Positions 18,653 through 27,688 of a DNA stretch of 64,000 nt are shown here, piece by piece (position 1 is the first letter of the stretch; every line of letters starts with the position of its first letter). The notes below the pieces were generated by a model. It saw only the letters and a program-made list of their open reading frames with translations, did not search any database and was not told where the DNA came from. This DNA comes from Mucispirillum schaedleri. GTDB taxonomy: Bacteria > Chrysiogenota > Deferribacteres > Deferribacterales > Mucispirillaceae. A program made the translations under genes and the position numbers. The DNA lies in contig CASEIN010000045.1 of assembly GCA_949287985.1 (NCBI GenBank), forward strand, positions 1 through 64,000, given 5' to 3'.

Positions 18653-18808
18653 GAAAAATATATTTATATAGTGTTATATAATGTATTACAATAAATATAC
18701 CTAAATCACTTTATTTAAAAAAATATTGTAGTTATAAGTTGTTATCAATTTATTCTTTAATTATATATTACAAGATACTATTAAGAACACTAATTAGTAT
18801 AGTTTATA

Positions 18809-19261
18809 CTAATTAATAAGTAATACACTTTCTGCCTTATTAGATATAGTTGTTACAAGCTCACCCTTATCCATATAATAGTATGCATGGTTATTTATAT
18901 TATAAATATTTCCACTTACATTTAAAGTTACTTTATTATCTTTATATTCCACATATGTATTATCTATATTAATTTTTAAACTATCTATCTTATTTTTTGG
19001 TATATATATAGTAAGCCTGTTTCCATTTTTTTCAAATATTCTATCACTGCTTGAAAAAATAGAAAAATCATTATTATATAAATTTACCGTATCTTTTTCA
19101 TATATTACTTGGCTAGAATATATGCTGTTACTATCTATTTTTTTAGATACAATAATACCAGTTTCTACACCACGTAATATTTGCCATTTATTTTCTGAAG
19201 CATAACTTATACTAAATAGTAAAATAATTGTAGTAATTAATAAAATAATTTTTTTCATCAT
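18809..19261 (-). CDS. Secreted protein of unknown function, paralogue of the 19531-20052 gene
   Basis: 150 residues with a signal peptide (cleavage likely after SISYA at about residue 21). The rest is rich in short beta-type strands. The stretch IPKNKIDSLKINIDNTYVEY aligns with PEKINNLKVKVDDVVVEF in the product of the gene two places upstream, so the two are probably paralogues. ATG 19261 is chosen because GGAGAG lies 4 bases upstream. No known domain is recognised. It is last in a three-gene run with a ferredoxin in the middle. Confidence 0.65.
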   Translation of the reverse strand: MMKKIILLITTIILLFSISYASENKWQILRGVETGIIVSKKIDSNSIYSSQVIYEKDTVNLYNNDFSIFSSSDRIFEKNGNRLTIYIPKNKIDSLKINIDNTYVEYKDNKVTLNVSGNIYNINNHAYYYMDKGELVTTISNKAESVLLIN

Positions 19262-19274
19262 AATACTCTCCATT

Positions 19275-19517
19275 TTACCCTATTGCTTCTACTGGATATA
19301 CCCAAATGCAGCTTCCGCAGAAAATACATTCATTAGAATCTATATACGCTGTTACATCTATTTTTACAGCACCTGTTGGACATTCACTTGCACAACTGCC
19401 ACAGCCTATACATAAATCCTGCCTAACTATAAAATCATAAACAGGTGGTGTTGGCTCTGTCGGTGGTTTTGGTTCTGTTGGTGGTGTAGGTTCTGTCGGC
19501 TCTGTAATATTTTTCAA
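19275..19517 (-). CDS. Ferredoxin-like protein with N-terminal TEP-rich repeats and an incomplete second cluster motif
   Basis: 80 residues. Residues 5-25 are a Thr/Glu/Pro tail containing three TEP(T/K)PP hexads. Residues 36-47 give a full CxxCxxCxxxCP ferredoxin motif (C36, C39, C42, C46). The second motif has C64, C67 and C70, but Tyr74 stands where the fourth Cys should be. In such folds the missing ligand would leave the first cluster with three cysteines, perhaps as [3Fe-4S]. The start is TTG with AGGTG upstream; a stop codon three codons earlier rules out an in-frame signal peptide. Flanked by two secreted paralogues. Confidence 0.7.
   Translation of the reverse strand: MKNITEPTEPTPPTEPKPPTEPTPPVYDFIVRQDLCIGCGSCASECPTGAVKIDVTAYIDSNECIFCGSCIWVYPVEAIG
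19443..19505 (-). repeat. Tandem 18-base coding repeats (TEPxPP)
   Basis: The 5' part of the ferredoxin-like gene consists of TEP followed by three imperfect 18-base units encoding TEPTPP, TEPKPP and TEPTPP. Such short in-frame units can change number by slippage without breaking the frame, altering linker length. Confidence 0.75.
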
Positions 19518-19530
19518 AATTATTTAACAC

Positions 19531-20052
19531 CTAAAAACTTTCTTTCTGCTCTAACTTATCATTTTTTAAATATTTTATTACCCTTCTTTCAAAATCATAT
19601 ATTATTCTTGCAGAACTTTCATTTTTATATACTTTTTCTAAATTATTTCTTTTTACAATAACAGTATCATTATTAAATTCTACAACCACATCATCTACTT
19701 TAACTTTTAAATTATTAATTTTTTCTGGAATAATCTGTATAAATGTTGGTCCTTTTGTCACAACCTTACCACTCTTTCCTAAAAGAAGAAAGTTGTGTTC
19801 ATTTTTTACTATATATTTCTTATTGTTATATGTTATTTCATAGTCATTTTTTAAAATATACCTTTTTGCTTTTTCTGGAACAAGTATATGTAGCAATTTT
19901 AATTGATAATTATTATCAATTATTTCATTTTTATAAATGTAATTATCTTTTGTAACAACTTCTTCAGCATATACTGTATTGCTATTAAAAATACACATAC
20001 TTACTGCTAATACCAATGATTTTTTAATAATTAATCTTCTACTTTTATTCAT
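19531..20052 (-). CDS. Secreted protein of unknown function, first gene of the ferredoxin trio
   Basis: 173 residues. The N-terminus has a long positive region then a hydrophobic core (MNKSRRLIIKKSLVLAVSM) and a likely cleavage after VYA near residue 29. The mature part is basic and rich in strand-forming residues with no known motif. Its central segment PEKINNLKVKVDDVVVEFNN resembles the third gene product. AAGGAG precedes the ATG and a good TTGACA promoter lies upstream. The ferredoxin start is 13 bases after its stop, in another frame. Confidence 0.65.
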   Translation of the reverse strand: MNKSRRLIIKKSLVLAVSMCIFNSNTVYAEEVVTKDNYIYKNEIIDNNYQLKLLHILVPEKAKRYILKNDYEITYNNKKYIVKNEHNFLLLGKSGKVVTKGPTFIQIIPEKINNLKVKVDDVVVEFNNDTVIVKRNNLEKVYKNESSARIIYDFERRVIKYLKNDKLEQKESF

Positions 20053-20076
20053 ATTTTTCTCCTTTTTTTTATTTTA

Positions 20077-20105
20077 TTATTATCCTATATTTTTTTAATT
20101 GTCAA
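20077..20105 (-). promoter_or_regulatory. Sigma-70 promoter of the ferredoxin trio
   Basis: On the minus strand TTGACA (20100-20105) and TAATAA (20077-20082) are 17 bases apart, 24 bases ahead of the start codon at 20052. An imperfect inverted repeat (20111-20133) sits just upstream of the -35 box and could bind a regulator. Confidence 0.6.
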
Positions 20106-20566
20106 TAAATATATTTAGTTTAGCCTAAAATATATTGTATAGTGATTATTATATTTTTTATATATTACATCTACTTTATGGTGTTATATTTATATAGTAG
20201 TGAAAAATTACGGTATTATTTAATCTCTCAAGTTATATGATAATTCATAAAGTATTACTTCTAAACAATCGTTTTATTTATATAGTAAGTAAAAAACTAA
20301 GTAGAAAAGACATTAAATCATAGACATATGCTTAAATTTTATTTCACTATATTAATTCTAATGTTTATAATATTTGTGCTTTGAAGTTTAAAGATAATTG
20401 ATAACTTTTGTATAATTTGGCATCTATATTTAATTATTTCAACTAAATACTGTTTTATTAACTATAGTTCCTTATCTAAATTTGATAAATATATTAAATT
20501 TATTCTTTATAATTCACTATAATATATATTTGTTTATTATAATAAACAGCATACAAGATGAAATAA

Positions 20567-20597
20567 GAAAAGCAGGTATAAAAACCTGCTTTTTATT
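20567..20597 (-). terminator. Terminator of the 20625-22166 chemoreceptor gene
   Basis: AGCAGGT (20571-20577) pairs with ACCTGCT (20584-20590), flanked by A and T tracts, about 28 bases after the chemoreceptor stop. It is symmetrical enough to work in both directions. Confidence 0.75.
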
Positions 20598-20624
20598 ATA
20601 TGAATACTATATTAAAAATTAATT

Positions 20625-22166
20625 TTATACTGGTTTTGCCCCTTGTGATTCAAGGTATGCACCAAGTTTTGTATCTATTTTCATAATATGGTCTGATAAC
20701 CAGTTTTTTAAGAATTCAAGAACGTTTACACCCATAATATCTTCACCAGAATTATATCTTTCTTCTAGTTTTTTAATTTCTGCAATAAAATCTCTATGAA
20801 GTTTCATATGGCTGTCTTTTTCAGGGTAATTATACTCTGTCATCATTTTATTTTCAAATCCAAAGTGCCATACAGTATAATCTACTAAGTCTTTTAAAAC
20901 CATACCAAGTTTTTCTTTTGATGAGCCTGATTCAAGAGATTTATATACTGCATTAATAAGCTCAATCCACCTAATATGCTGCTCATCTATTGCATTATAC
21001 CCAACAGATAATGATGAAGTAAATGTCATAAACTGGTCTTCCCCTGCAGCATAACCTTTTGAATTATCTTTCATCTCACTGGCTATATTATCAAGGTTGC
21101 TGCCAAGTTTTTGGCTTTCAAGTGTTCTATTTAACGCTATACCATTTTCTTCATATACCTGCTCAATAGATTTTGTAATAGTAGAAATACCATCATTTTG
21201 GTCAACCATTGCATTAACAATATTTTTTGTAATATCAAGCATGCCTTTAGTTTCTTCACGGATTTCAATAACAATTGCACCTGCGTCCATTGTAACGCCA
21301 ATAGCTTCTTTCACCTGGTCTGCATTAACATTTACTTGTGATGATATTTCTGATGTTCTTGAGTGAAGTTTATCAACAACTTTTTCTATTTCACCAGTAA
21401 ATGATGTAGTTTTTTCTGCCAACTTTCTAACCTCATCAGCAACTACAGCAAACCCTCTACCAGATTCACCAGCTCTTGCTGCCTCAATTGCTGCATTTAA
21501 TGCAAGAAGGTTTGTTTGGTCTGCAATATCTGTAATATTTCCAATACTTTGTTTGATATCATTAGAATAAATCACAAAATCACCCATAGTGGCAACTATC
21601 GTATTAACTGTTTCCTGTATCTGCTGCATTTTTAAAATATTTGTTTCCATTGCACTGCCTGCCTGACTTGTTTTTGAAAGGCATAACTCTGCAGCACGCT
21701 GAGAATCATCACATATAGATTTAACATGTTCTGATGTATCTTTTAAATCATGAACTTCTCTTGATACATTACTTAAACTTTCATTTACTGTCATTACATT
21801 GTCATACAAGTTAGACTGAACAGATGTTAAATCTGATGCAGCTGCAGCAACACGAACTTGTGCATTTCTAAAATGAGCTCCTAATGTGCATAATTTATCT
21901 GAAAGTTCATGAACATGCTTGCCTATATATGAAAACCTGCCAGTTGTTTGTGGTGGCTGAGTAGGGCAACTAACTAACGCAATATCAATATAATCATTTA
22001 ATATTTTCATCTGCTTATAGAATATCGCATCTTTTGCTAAATTAGTAACACTAGACAATATAAAAATTACTATTGCACCGTAAATTGTGTGAACATCTGT
22101 TACAATCCAGATGATGATTGTAGCAAGTAACGCAACACCAGTATAAATTAAACTTAAAATCCTCAT
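20625..22166 (-). CDS. Methyl-accepting chemotaxis protein fused to bacteriohemerythrin
   Basis: 513 residues. Two close N-terminal hydrophobic spans (residues 1-45) leave almost no periplasmic loop. The signalling hairpin follows ([35 protein letters not shown]). The C-terminal 125 residues are hemerythrin, with the di-iron ligands in [27 protein letters not shown] and SDHIMKID. The sensor is therefore cytoplasmic and probably reads O2 or redox, as in DcrH-type receptors. A close paralogue lies at 22695-24254. Confidence 0.93.
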   Translation of the reverse strand: MRILSLIYTGVALLATIIIWIVTDVHTIYGAIVIFILSSVTNLAKDAIFYKQMKILNDYIDIALVSCPTQPPQTTGRFSYIGKHVHELSDKLCTLGAHFRNAQVRVAAAASDLTSVQSNLYDNVMTVNESLSNVSREVHDLKDTSEHVKSICDDSQRAAELCLSKTSQAGSAMETNILKMQQIQETVNTIVATMGDFVIYSNDIKQSIGNITDIADQTNLLALNAAIEAARAGESGRGFAVVADEVRKLAEKTTSFTGEIEKVVDKLHSRTSEISSQVNVNADQVKEAIGVTMDAGAIVIEIREETKGMLDITKNIVNAMVDQNDGISTITKSIEQVYEENGIALNRTLESQKLGSNLDNIASEMKDNSKGYAAGEDQFMTFTSSLSVGYNAIDEQHIRWIELINAVYKSLESGSSKEKLGMVLKDLVDYTVWHFGFENKMMTEYNYPEKDSHMKLHRDFIAEIKKLEERYNSGEDIMGVNVLEFLKNWLSDHIMKIDTKLGAYLESQGAKPV

Positions 22167-22182
22167 TTATAACTCCTTAACA

Positions 22183-22593
22183 TTACAAGTCAGATATAGA
22201 TGTGGCACTAATTGATGCCAATTTAACACCTTTTAATGCTTTAATTTTATAATATAAATCTCTAACTTGAGAACTTTCTCCCCTAACTGCTAGTATTTCT
22301 AGACATGTGTCATGGTCTAAATGGATATGCTGCATAGATACTATTAAATTATGTGTCTCATGCTGCACTTCTAAAAGTTTTGATACCAAATCTTTATTAT
22401 GATGACTGTATAAAAAGGTAACAGCACCAGCTAAAATACCATCACTTTGAATAATATCTGCTTCAATATGCTCTTTAATTAAGTCTGAAATTGCTTTTGA
22501 ACGAGTCTCATAAGACTGCTTCTTGATATGCTCATCAAATTTATCTAACAAATCCTTTTCAAGAGATACTCCAAACCTTGTAAGCTCAGACAT
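22183..22593 (-). CDS. nikR: Nickel-responsive transcriptional regulator NikR
   Basis: 136 residues: an N-terminal ribbon-helix-helix (RFGVSLEKDLLDKFDEHI) and a C-terminal ACT-like nickel domain. The square-planar nickel ligands of E. coli NikR (H76, H87, H89, C95) appear here with identical spacing as H78, H89, H91 and C97. NikR represses nickel uptake when nickel is abundant. No nickel transporter is adjacent; instead it lies between two hemerythrin chemoreceptors. larC, also nickel-related, is about 7 kb away. GGTGGAG precedes the ATG. Confidence 0.95.
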   Translation of the reverse strand: MSELTRFGVSLEKDLLDKFDEHIKKQSYETRSKAISDLIKEHIEADIIQSDGILAGAVTFLYSHHNKDLVSKLLEVQHETHNLIVSMQHIHLDHDTCLEILAVRGESSQVRDLYYKIKALKGVKLASISATSISDL

Positions 22594-22621
22594 TTTTCAA
22601 CTCCACCTCTAAATGTCCATT

Positions 22622-22657
22622 AATTTACTCTACTTTCTTTTGATAATCAAGTAAATT
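22622..22657. promoter_or_regulatory. Candidate operator: 8-base inverted repeat upstream of nikR
   Basis: AATTTACT (22622-22629) and AGTAAATT (22650-22657) form a perfect inverted repeat with a 20-base spacer, 29 bases before the nikR start. The layout (two distant half-sites) resembles NikR operators, although the half-site sequence and spacing differ from the E. coli GTATGA-N16-TCATAC site. Autoregulation is inference. Confidence 0.35.
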
Positions 22658-22694
22658 TTACACTTTTTACAAAAAAATATGTAATTTTAGAACA

Positions 22695-24254
22695 TTAATC
22701 CCATTTTACAGGGGCAGCATTAATAGATGACAGGTATCTGCCTAGTATTAAATCGGTTTTAAGTATGTGATTGATTAGCCATTTTTTCAAAAATTCTAAA
22801 ATATTTACAATTAATATTTCTTCACCATTTTCTAACTGCTGGTAAATTTGACCTACCTGTTCTAAAATATCATCATGTTGAGCCCTGTGTTCTCCATATG
22901 TTTTATAGTTATAAGTTTCCATCATCTTATTTTCAAAACCGAAATGCCATACTGTATAGTCTGCCAATTCTTTTATAACTTTTTTCACTTCAAATTCGCT
23001 TTCATTATTAACATGTGCCATATATATTCTATTAAATAATTCTATCCACCTTTTATGCTGTGCATCAAGAGCATCATAACCTACTGAAAGTTCAGATGTA
23101 AATGTCATATAGTTATTTAAACTAATCTCTTTAGAAGAATATGTGCCTGTAAGGCTTCTTAATTCATTTGCAATATCTCCAAGGTTGCTTCCTAGTATTA
23201 AACTTTCACTTGTTCTTTTTAAAGCAACATTATTTTCAGAATAAATTTCTGATACAGAATTATTTATTGTTCCAATACTTTCATACTGGCCATGTATTGC
23301 ACCAACTATTGTATTTGTTGCCTGCAGCATATTTCCAGTTTCCTGGCGTATTTCATCAACTATTTTACTTGTATCAACAGTAATACTAATGGCATCTTTT
23401 ACCTGCTCTGCATTTACATTTGCCTGTTTAGAAATACCTTCTGTCTTTTCATGAAGTTTAGATACTACCCTTTCTATTTCAGCAGTAAATGATGTTGTTT
23501 TTTCTGCTAATTTTCTAACCTCATCTGCAACTACAGCAAAACCACGCCCTGCGTCCCCTGCTCTTGCTGCCTCAATTGCCGCATTTAATGCTAAAAGGTT
23601 TGTTTGGTCTGCAATATCTTCAATACCTTGAATACTGTTTTTAATTTCATTAGAATATCCCACAAACTCATTAACTGTTGTTACCATCTCATCAACAGCT
23701 TTTTCCATTTCACGCATTTTTCCTATATTATTATCCATTGCATTACTGCATAAGTTTGTTTTTTCAAGACATTTTTCTGCTGCTATTTTTGAATTATCAC
23801 ACATGCCGTTAACACTTTCAGCAGTTTTTTGCAAGTCTACCATTTGGTGAGATACACCGTTTAAACTATCATTTACATTTTGCACATTTGTATTTAATGA
23901 CAACTGCACTTTTGACATATCTTGTGCAATTGTTGAAATATGGATATGGGCTGAATTGAAACCAATATAAAGATTAGTTATTTTTTCACTAATTGCATGA
24001 AGTTTTTTTGACATAGGAATAAATATACCATTTGCTTTTGCTGGAACTTCCTGGCTGCCATTTAATGCTTCGTCCATGTAATTTGATATATTTTTTATGG
24101 AAAATAATGAATTCATATCAGAAAAAATCAATATTACAAAACCAAAAATTGTTATAATCAATGCTGCAAGCCCTGAAATTACACCTGCAAATATAAAGAA
24201 TAAAACCGTTATTATTAAAGAAATGATTAAAAATAATAAAGTGATTTTGCGCAT
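22695..24254 (-). CDS. Methyl-accepting chemotaxis protein fused to bacteriohemerythrin (paralogue)
   Basis: 519 residues with the same plan as the 20625-22166 product: N-terminal hydrophobic pair, signalling hairpin ([20 protein letters not shown]) and C-terminal hemerythrin with [27 protein letters not shown] and NHILKTD ligands. The signalling core is nearly identical between the two, while the N-terminal spans and the linker differ. GGAG precedes the ATG. It ends 101 bases before nikR. Confidence 0.93.
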   Translation of the reverse strand: MRKITLLFLIISLIITVLFFIFAGVISGLAALIITIFGFVILIFSDMNSLFSIKNISNYMDEALNGSQEVPAKANGIFIPMSKKLHAISEKITNLYIGFNSAHIHISTIAQDMSKVQLSLNTNVQNVNDSLNGVSHQMVDLQKTAESVNGMCDNSKIAAEKCLEKTNLCSNAMDNNIGKMREMEKAVDEMVTTVNEFVGYSNEIKNSIQGIEDIADQTNLLALNAAIEAARAGDAGRGFAVVADEVRKLAEKTTSFTAEIERVVSKLHEKTEGISKQANVNAEQVKDAISITVDTSKIVDEIRQETGNMLQATNTIVGAIHGQYESIGTINNSVSEIYSENNVALKRTSESLILGSNLGDIANELRSLTGTYSSKEISLNNYMTFTSELSVGYDALDAQHKRWIELFNRIYMAHVNNESEFEVKKVIKELADYTVWHFGFENKMMETYNYKTYGEHRAQHDDILEQVGQIYQQLENGEEILIVNILEFLKKWLINHILKTDLILGRYLSSINAAPVKWD

Positions 24255-24412
24255 AATTGAAACTCCACAATATAGAATTACTATTTATATAATTTATCAT
24301 ATTATCTCATAATTGCAATAGTTTTTAACTGATTAAATTTATTATAATTAAATATTTATTGTTTTTTGAAGTAAAAAAAATAAAAAAAAATTGAAAATAT
24401 TTATTTAATCCC

Positions 24413-24441
24413 TTGATTTTATGTAACAAAAAATATAGTAT
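24413..24441 (+). promoter_or_regulatory. Sigma-70 promoter of secA
   Basis: TTGATT (24413-24418) and TAGTAT (24436-24441) are separated by 17 bases, 41 bases ahead of the secA ATG. Confidence 0.5.
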
Positions 24442-24481
24442 ATCCACCTTAAGTATAAATAATACCATTTTAGGAGCAAAA

Positions 24482-27076
24482 ATGTTTAAAGATTTAATAG
24501 AAAAATTATTTACACCTAGTCCTGATAAAATATTTAAAAAGTTATCTCCACTGATAAATAATATTAATTCATTTGAAGAAAAATTAAAATCATACGATAA
24601 TGAAACACTTTTTAATCAAACAGTTATTTTTAGAAAACGTTTAGCTGAAGGGGAAAGCTTAAATGATATTTTACCTGAAGCTTTTGCTACAGTTAGGGAA
24701 GTAAGTGATAGAATATTAAAAATGCGTCATTTTGATGTTCAGCTTATGGGTGGATATGTGCTCCATTCTGGTAAAATATCAGAAATGAAAACTGGGGAAG
24801 GTAAAACATTAGTTGCTACACTGCCTATGTATCTTAATGCTATTGAAGGCAAAGGGGCTCACCTTGTTACAGTTAATGATTATCTTGCACGCCGTGATGC
24901 TTCATGGATGGCTCCTATTTACCTTGCACTTGGTTTATCTGTTGGTATTATTCAAAGCACTGGCTCAAGGCAGGTAGTGTGGGATAATAAAGATGAGTTT
25001 ACTGTAAAAGTTATTGATGTTTCAAGAAAGCAGGCATATGCATGCGATATTACATACGGCACAAATAACGAATTTGGTTTTGATTATCTTAGAGATAATA
25101 TGAAATACGATATAGATGAATATGTGCAAAGAGATTTACATTTTGCAATAGTGGACGAAGTGGACTCTATTTTAATTGATGAAGCTAGAACTCCACTTAT
25201 TATTTCAGGGCCTGCAGAAAGCACTACAGACAGCTATTATGCAGTTAATAATGTTGTAAAACTTCTTAAACCAGAAGTGCATTATAAAGTTGATGAAAAA
25301 CGCCGCTCTGCTGATTTAACTGATGAAGGTATAAACTTTGTAGAGGCAGGGTTAAAAGTTGGCAATCTTTATGATATCCAAAATGTAGATAACCTTCATT
25401 ATGTTAATAATGCATTAAAAGCCCATGCAGTTTTCAAACTTGATGTTGACTATGTTGTGCAAAATGGCGAAGTTATTATTGTTGATGAATTTACTGGAAG
25501 GCTTATGCCGGGAAGACGATATTCTGATGGTCTTCATCAAGCTTTAGAAGCAAAAGAAGGGGTTAATGTGCAAAATGAAAACCAAACATACGCTTCTATT
25601 ACATTCCAAAACTATTTTAGAATGTATGAAAAACTTGCTGGTATGACTGGTACTGCCCTTACAGAAGCAAATGAATTTAAAAGTATATATAATTTGGAAG
25701 TTGTTCCTGTGCCAACCCATAGAAAAGTAAACAGGATTGATAGACCTGATGTTATATATAGAACAGCTGAAGAAAAATATGAAGCAATTGTTAAAGTAAT
25801 AGATGAGCTTCATAAAAAAGGTCAACCTGTACTTGTGGGAACTATTTCTATTGAAAAAAGTGAGCTGCTTTCTCATATGCTTCAAAAGGCTAAAATAAAG
25901 CATGAAGTATTAAACGCTAAAAACCACGAAAGAGAGGCAGAAATTGTTGCGCTTGCTGGTAAAGTTGGTGCTGTTACTATTGCTACTAATATGGCAGGTC
26001 GTGGAACAGATATTAAACTTGGGCAGGGCGTGCAGGAACTTGGTGGCTTATTTATATTAGGGACAGAACGCCATGAATCTCGCCGTATTGATAACCAGTT
26101 AAGAGGTCGTTCAGGCAGGCAGGGCGATAATGGTGAAAGTAGATTTTACTTAAGCACAGAAGATGACTTACTTCGTAAATTTGGTGCAGAAAAACTTTCT
26201 CGTATTATGTCTACTTTAGGTTTAAAACGTGGGGAAGAAATAGAATCTTCACTTATATCAAGAACAATAGAAGGTGCTCAAAAGAAAGTGGAAGCATTCC
26301 ACTTTGAAATGCGTAAACATTTACTTGAGTATGATAATGTGGCAAATGCTCAAAGAAAAGTAATTTATGGTTTACGTGCTCAAATATTAAAAGGTATCGA
26401 TATTGATAAGCTTATTAAAGAATATGCCAATGATGTAATATCAGCTCTTTTAGAAGATTTTATTACACCTAATAACCCAAACCCTAATGAAGCTGAAAAA
26501 ATATTTGAAAGAATTTTTGGTTTTAATGTTGATTTATCAAAAGCTGAAGCAAGAATATTAGATGTATCTAAAAAAGAACTTTATTCAAGCTTTGAAACAA
26601 AATTTGAAGAAAGAAAACAGGAATTTAAAGGTCATTTTGATGATTTTGCAAAATATATATTAATAAATACTCTTGATAACAGATGGAAACAGCATTTACT
26701 TCAAATGGACCATTTGCGTGACAGTGTTGGCTTAAGAGGTTATGGACAAAAAGACCCATTAATAGAATATAAAAGAGAAGCATATAATCTTTTTATTGAT
26801 ATGATGGATAGAATTAACAGGGAAACTGTTGAACTTATTATGAGAGTAAAAATTCAAGAGAAAAGCCCTGAAGAAGCAGCAGCTGATAATGCACGTAAAT
26901 TAAGACAGCTGCAGGCTGAAAATGAAAAACAAATGAAAGAAAAAAGAAGTCTTGAAAAAGAAGCAAAACAAAAAACACCAGTTAAAAGGAATGCTCCAAA
27001 AATAAGTAGAAATGACCCATGCCCATGTGGTAGTGGTAAAAAATATAAAAACTGCCATGGTGCAGCAAATCAATAA
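24482..27076 (+). CDS. secA: Preprotein translocase ATPase SecA
   Basis: 864 residues. Motor motifs include [14 protein letters not shown] (Walker A), [20 protein letters not shown] and [13 protein letters not shown], with [11 protein letters not shown] near the end of NBD2. The C-terminal zinc tail [17 protein letters not shown] that binds SecB and lipids is intact. It drives Sec export at the inner membrane. ATG 24482 is chosen for its TAGGAG ribosome site; a longer in-frame reading from 24413 would start inside the promoter. Confidence 0.97.
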   Translation: MFKDLIEKLFTPSPDKIFKKLSPLINNINSFEEKLKSYDNETLFNQTVIFRKRLAEGESLNDILPEAFATVREVSDRILKMRHFDVQLMGGYVLHSGKISEMKTGEGKTLVATLPMYLNAIEGKGAHLVTVNDYLARRDASWMAPIYLALGLSVGIIQSTGSRQVVWDNKDEFTVKVIDVSRKQAYACDITYGTNNEFGFDYLRDNMKYDIDEYVQRDLHFAIVDEVDSILIDEARTPLIISGPAESTTDSYYAVNNVVKLLKPEVHYKVDEKRRSADLTDEGINFVEAGLKVGNLYDIQNVDNLHYVNNALKAHAVFKLDVDYVVQNGEVIIVDEFTGRLMPGRRYSDGLHQALEAKEGVNVQNENQTYASITFQNYFRMYEKLAGMTGTALTEANEFKSIYNLEVVPVPTHRKVNRIDRPDVIYRTAEEKYEAIVKVIDELHKKGQPVLVGTISIEKSELLSHMLQKAKIKHEVLNAKNHEREAEIVALAGKVGAVTIATNMAGRGTDIKLGQGVQELGGLFILGTERHESRRIDNQLRGRSGRQGDNGESRFYLSTEDDLLRKFGAEKLSRIMSTLGLKRGEEIESSLISRTIEGAQKKVEAFHFEMRKHLLEYDNVANAQRKVIYGLRAQILKGIDIDKLIKEYANDVISALLEDFITPNNPNPNEAEKIFERIFGFNVDLSKAEARILDVSKKELYSSFETKFEERKQEFKGHFDDFAKYILINTLDNRWKQHLLQMDHLRDSVGLRGYGQKDPLIEYKREAYNLFIDMMDRINRETVELIMRVKIQEKSPEEAAADNARKLRQLQAENEKQMKEKRSLEKEAKQKTPVKRNAPKISRNDPCPCGSGKKYKNCHGAANQ

Positions 27077-27091
27077 AAGGCAGGTAGTTAC

Positions 27092-27688
27092 ATGAAAAAA
27101 CTATTAATAATAATTATGATTTTTACATCATTTACAGCTTTTGCAGCTGATAAAAAAACATCACTGCTTGATACCTTGGCTGCTATTAATACTTTTTCAG
27201 CAGATTTTGACCAAATAAATAATTTAAAAGATTTTGGCGATGATGTGTATGCTGGAACTGTATATATTAAAATGAAAGAAAAAGCATTATGGGATTATAA
27301 AGAACCTTATAAATCATGGTATCTTGTTACGAAAGATGTGGTAGATTATTATGATGAAATAAATAACCAGCTTGTAAAAATGAATGCAAAAGAGTTAAAA
27401 GAACATGCTCTTTTACAAGTATTAATGGATTTTCAAAAACTAAAATCTACTTTTAATGTAACAGAGAAAAAAAATACACTTATATTAAAACCAAAAACTA
27501 ATACAGGGCTGATCTATATTAATATTATTTTTAAAGACGGTATTATTAGCGAACTTCAAAGTAAAGATAACACAGGTAATACTACAACTATTACTTTTTC
27601 TAAAGTAAAAATAGATAAAAATATAAGTGACAGCACTTTTAAAAAGAAAGTTCCAAAAGATGTTACAGTGATTAATGATGGCAATTAA
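27092..27688 (+). CDS. lolA: Outer-membrane lipoprotein carrier protein LolA
   Basis: 198 residues with a signal peptide cleaved near AFA-A (residue 19). The LolA pattern is visible: TFSADFDQ, AGTVYIKMKEKALWDYKEPYK and VTKDVVDYYDEINNQL. It shuttles lipoproteins across the periplasm to the outer membrane. The short N-terminal FSADF and W-Y-P region are hallmarks. It is 15 bases after secA with AGGCAGG upstream, and overlaps the next gene by 14 bases. Confidence 0.88.
   Translation: MKKLLIIIMIFTSFTAFAADKKTSLLDTLAAINTFSADFDQINNLKDFGDDVYAGTVYIKMKEKALWDYKEPYKSWYLVTKDVVDYYDEINNQLVKMNAKELKEHALLQVLMDFQKLKSTFNVTEKKNTLILKPKTNTGLIYINIIFKDGIISELQSKDNTGNTTTITFSKVKIDKNISDSTFKKKVPKDVTVINDGN

Larger units (their letters stand above)
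20053..20624. other. Intergenic region without a recognisable gene
   Basis: 572 AT-rich bases between the ferredoxin trio and a chemoreceptor gene, both on the minus strand. It holds the trio promoter at 20077-20105, a TTTAG/CTAAA inverted repeat at about 20111-20133, and the chemoreceptor terminator at 20567-20597. I see no open frame with a ribosome site and no known RNA. Confidence 0.6.

Noticed and set aside
19275-20052. A single secreted protein fused to the ferredoxin by a frameshift
   Set aside because: The ferredoxin frame is closed by a stop three codons before its TTG start and the upstream gene ends cleanly with its own stop, so two separate genes fit better. Resequencing could still change this.
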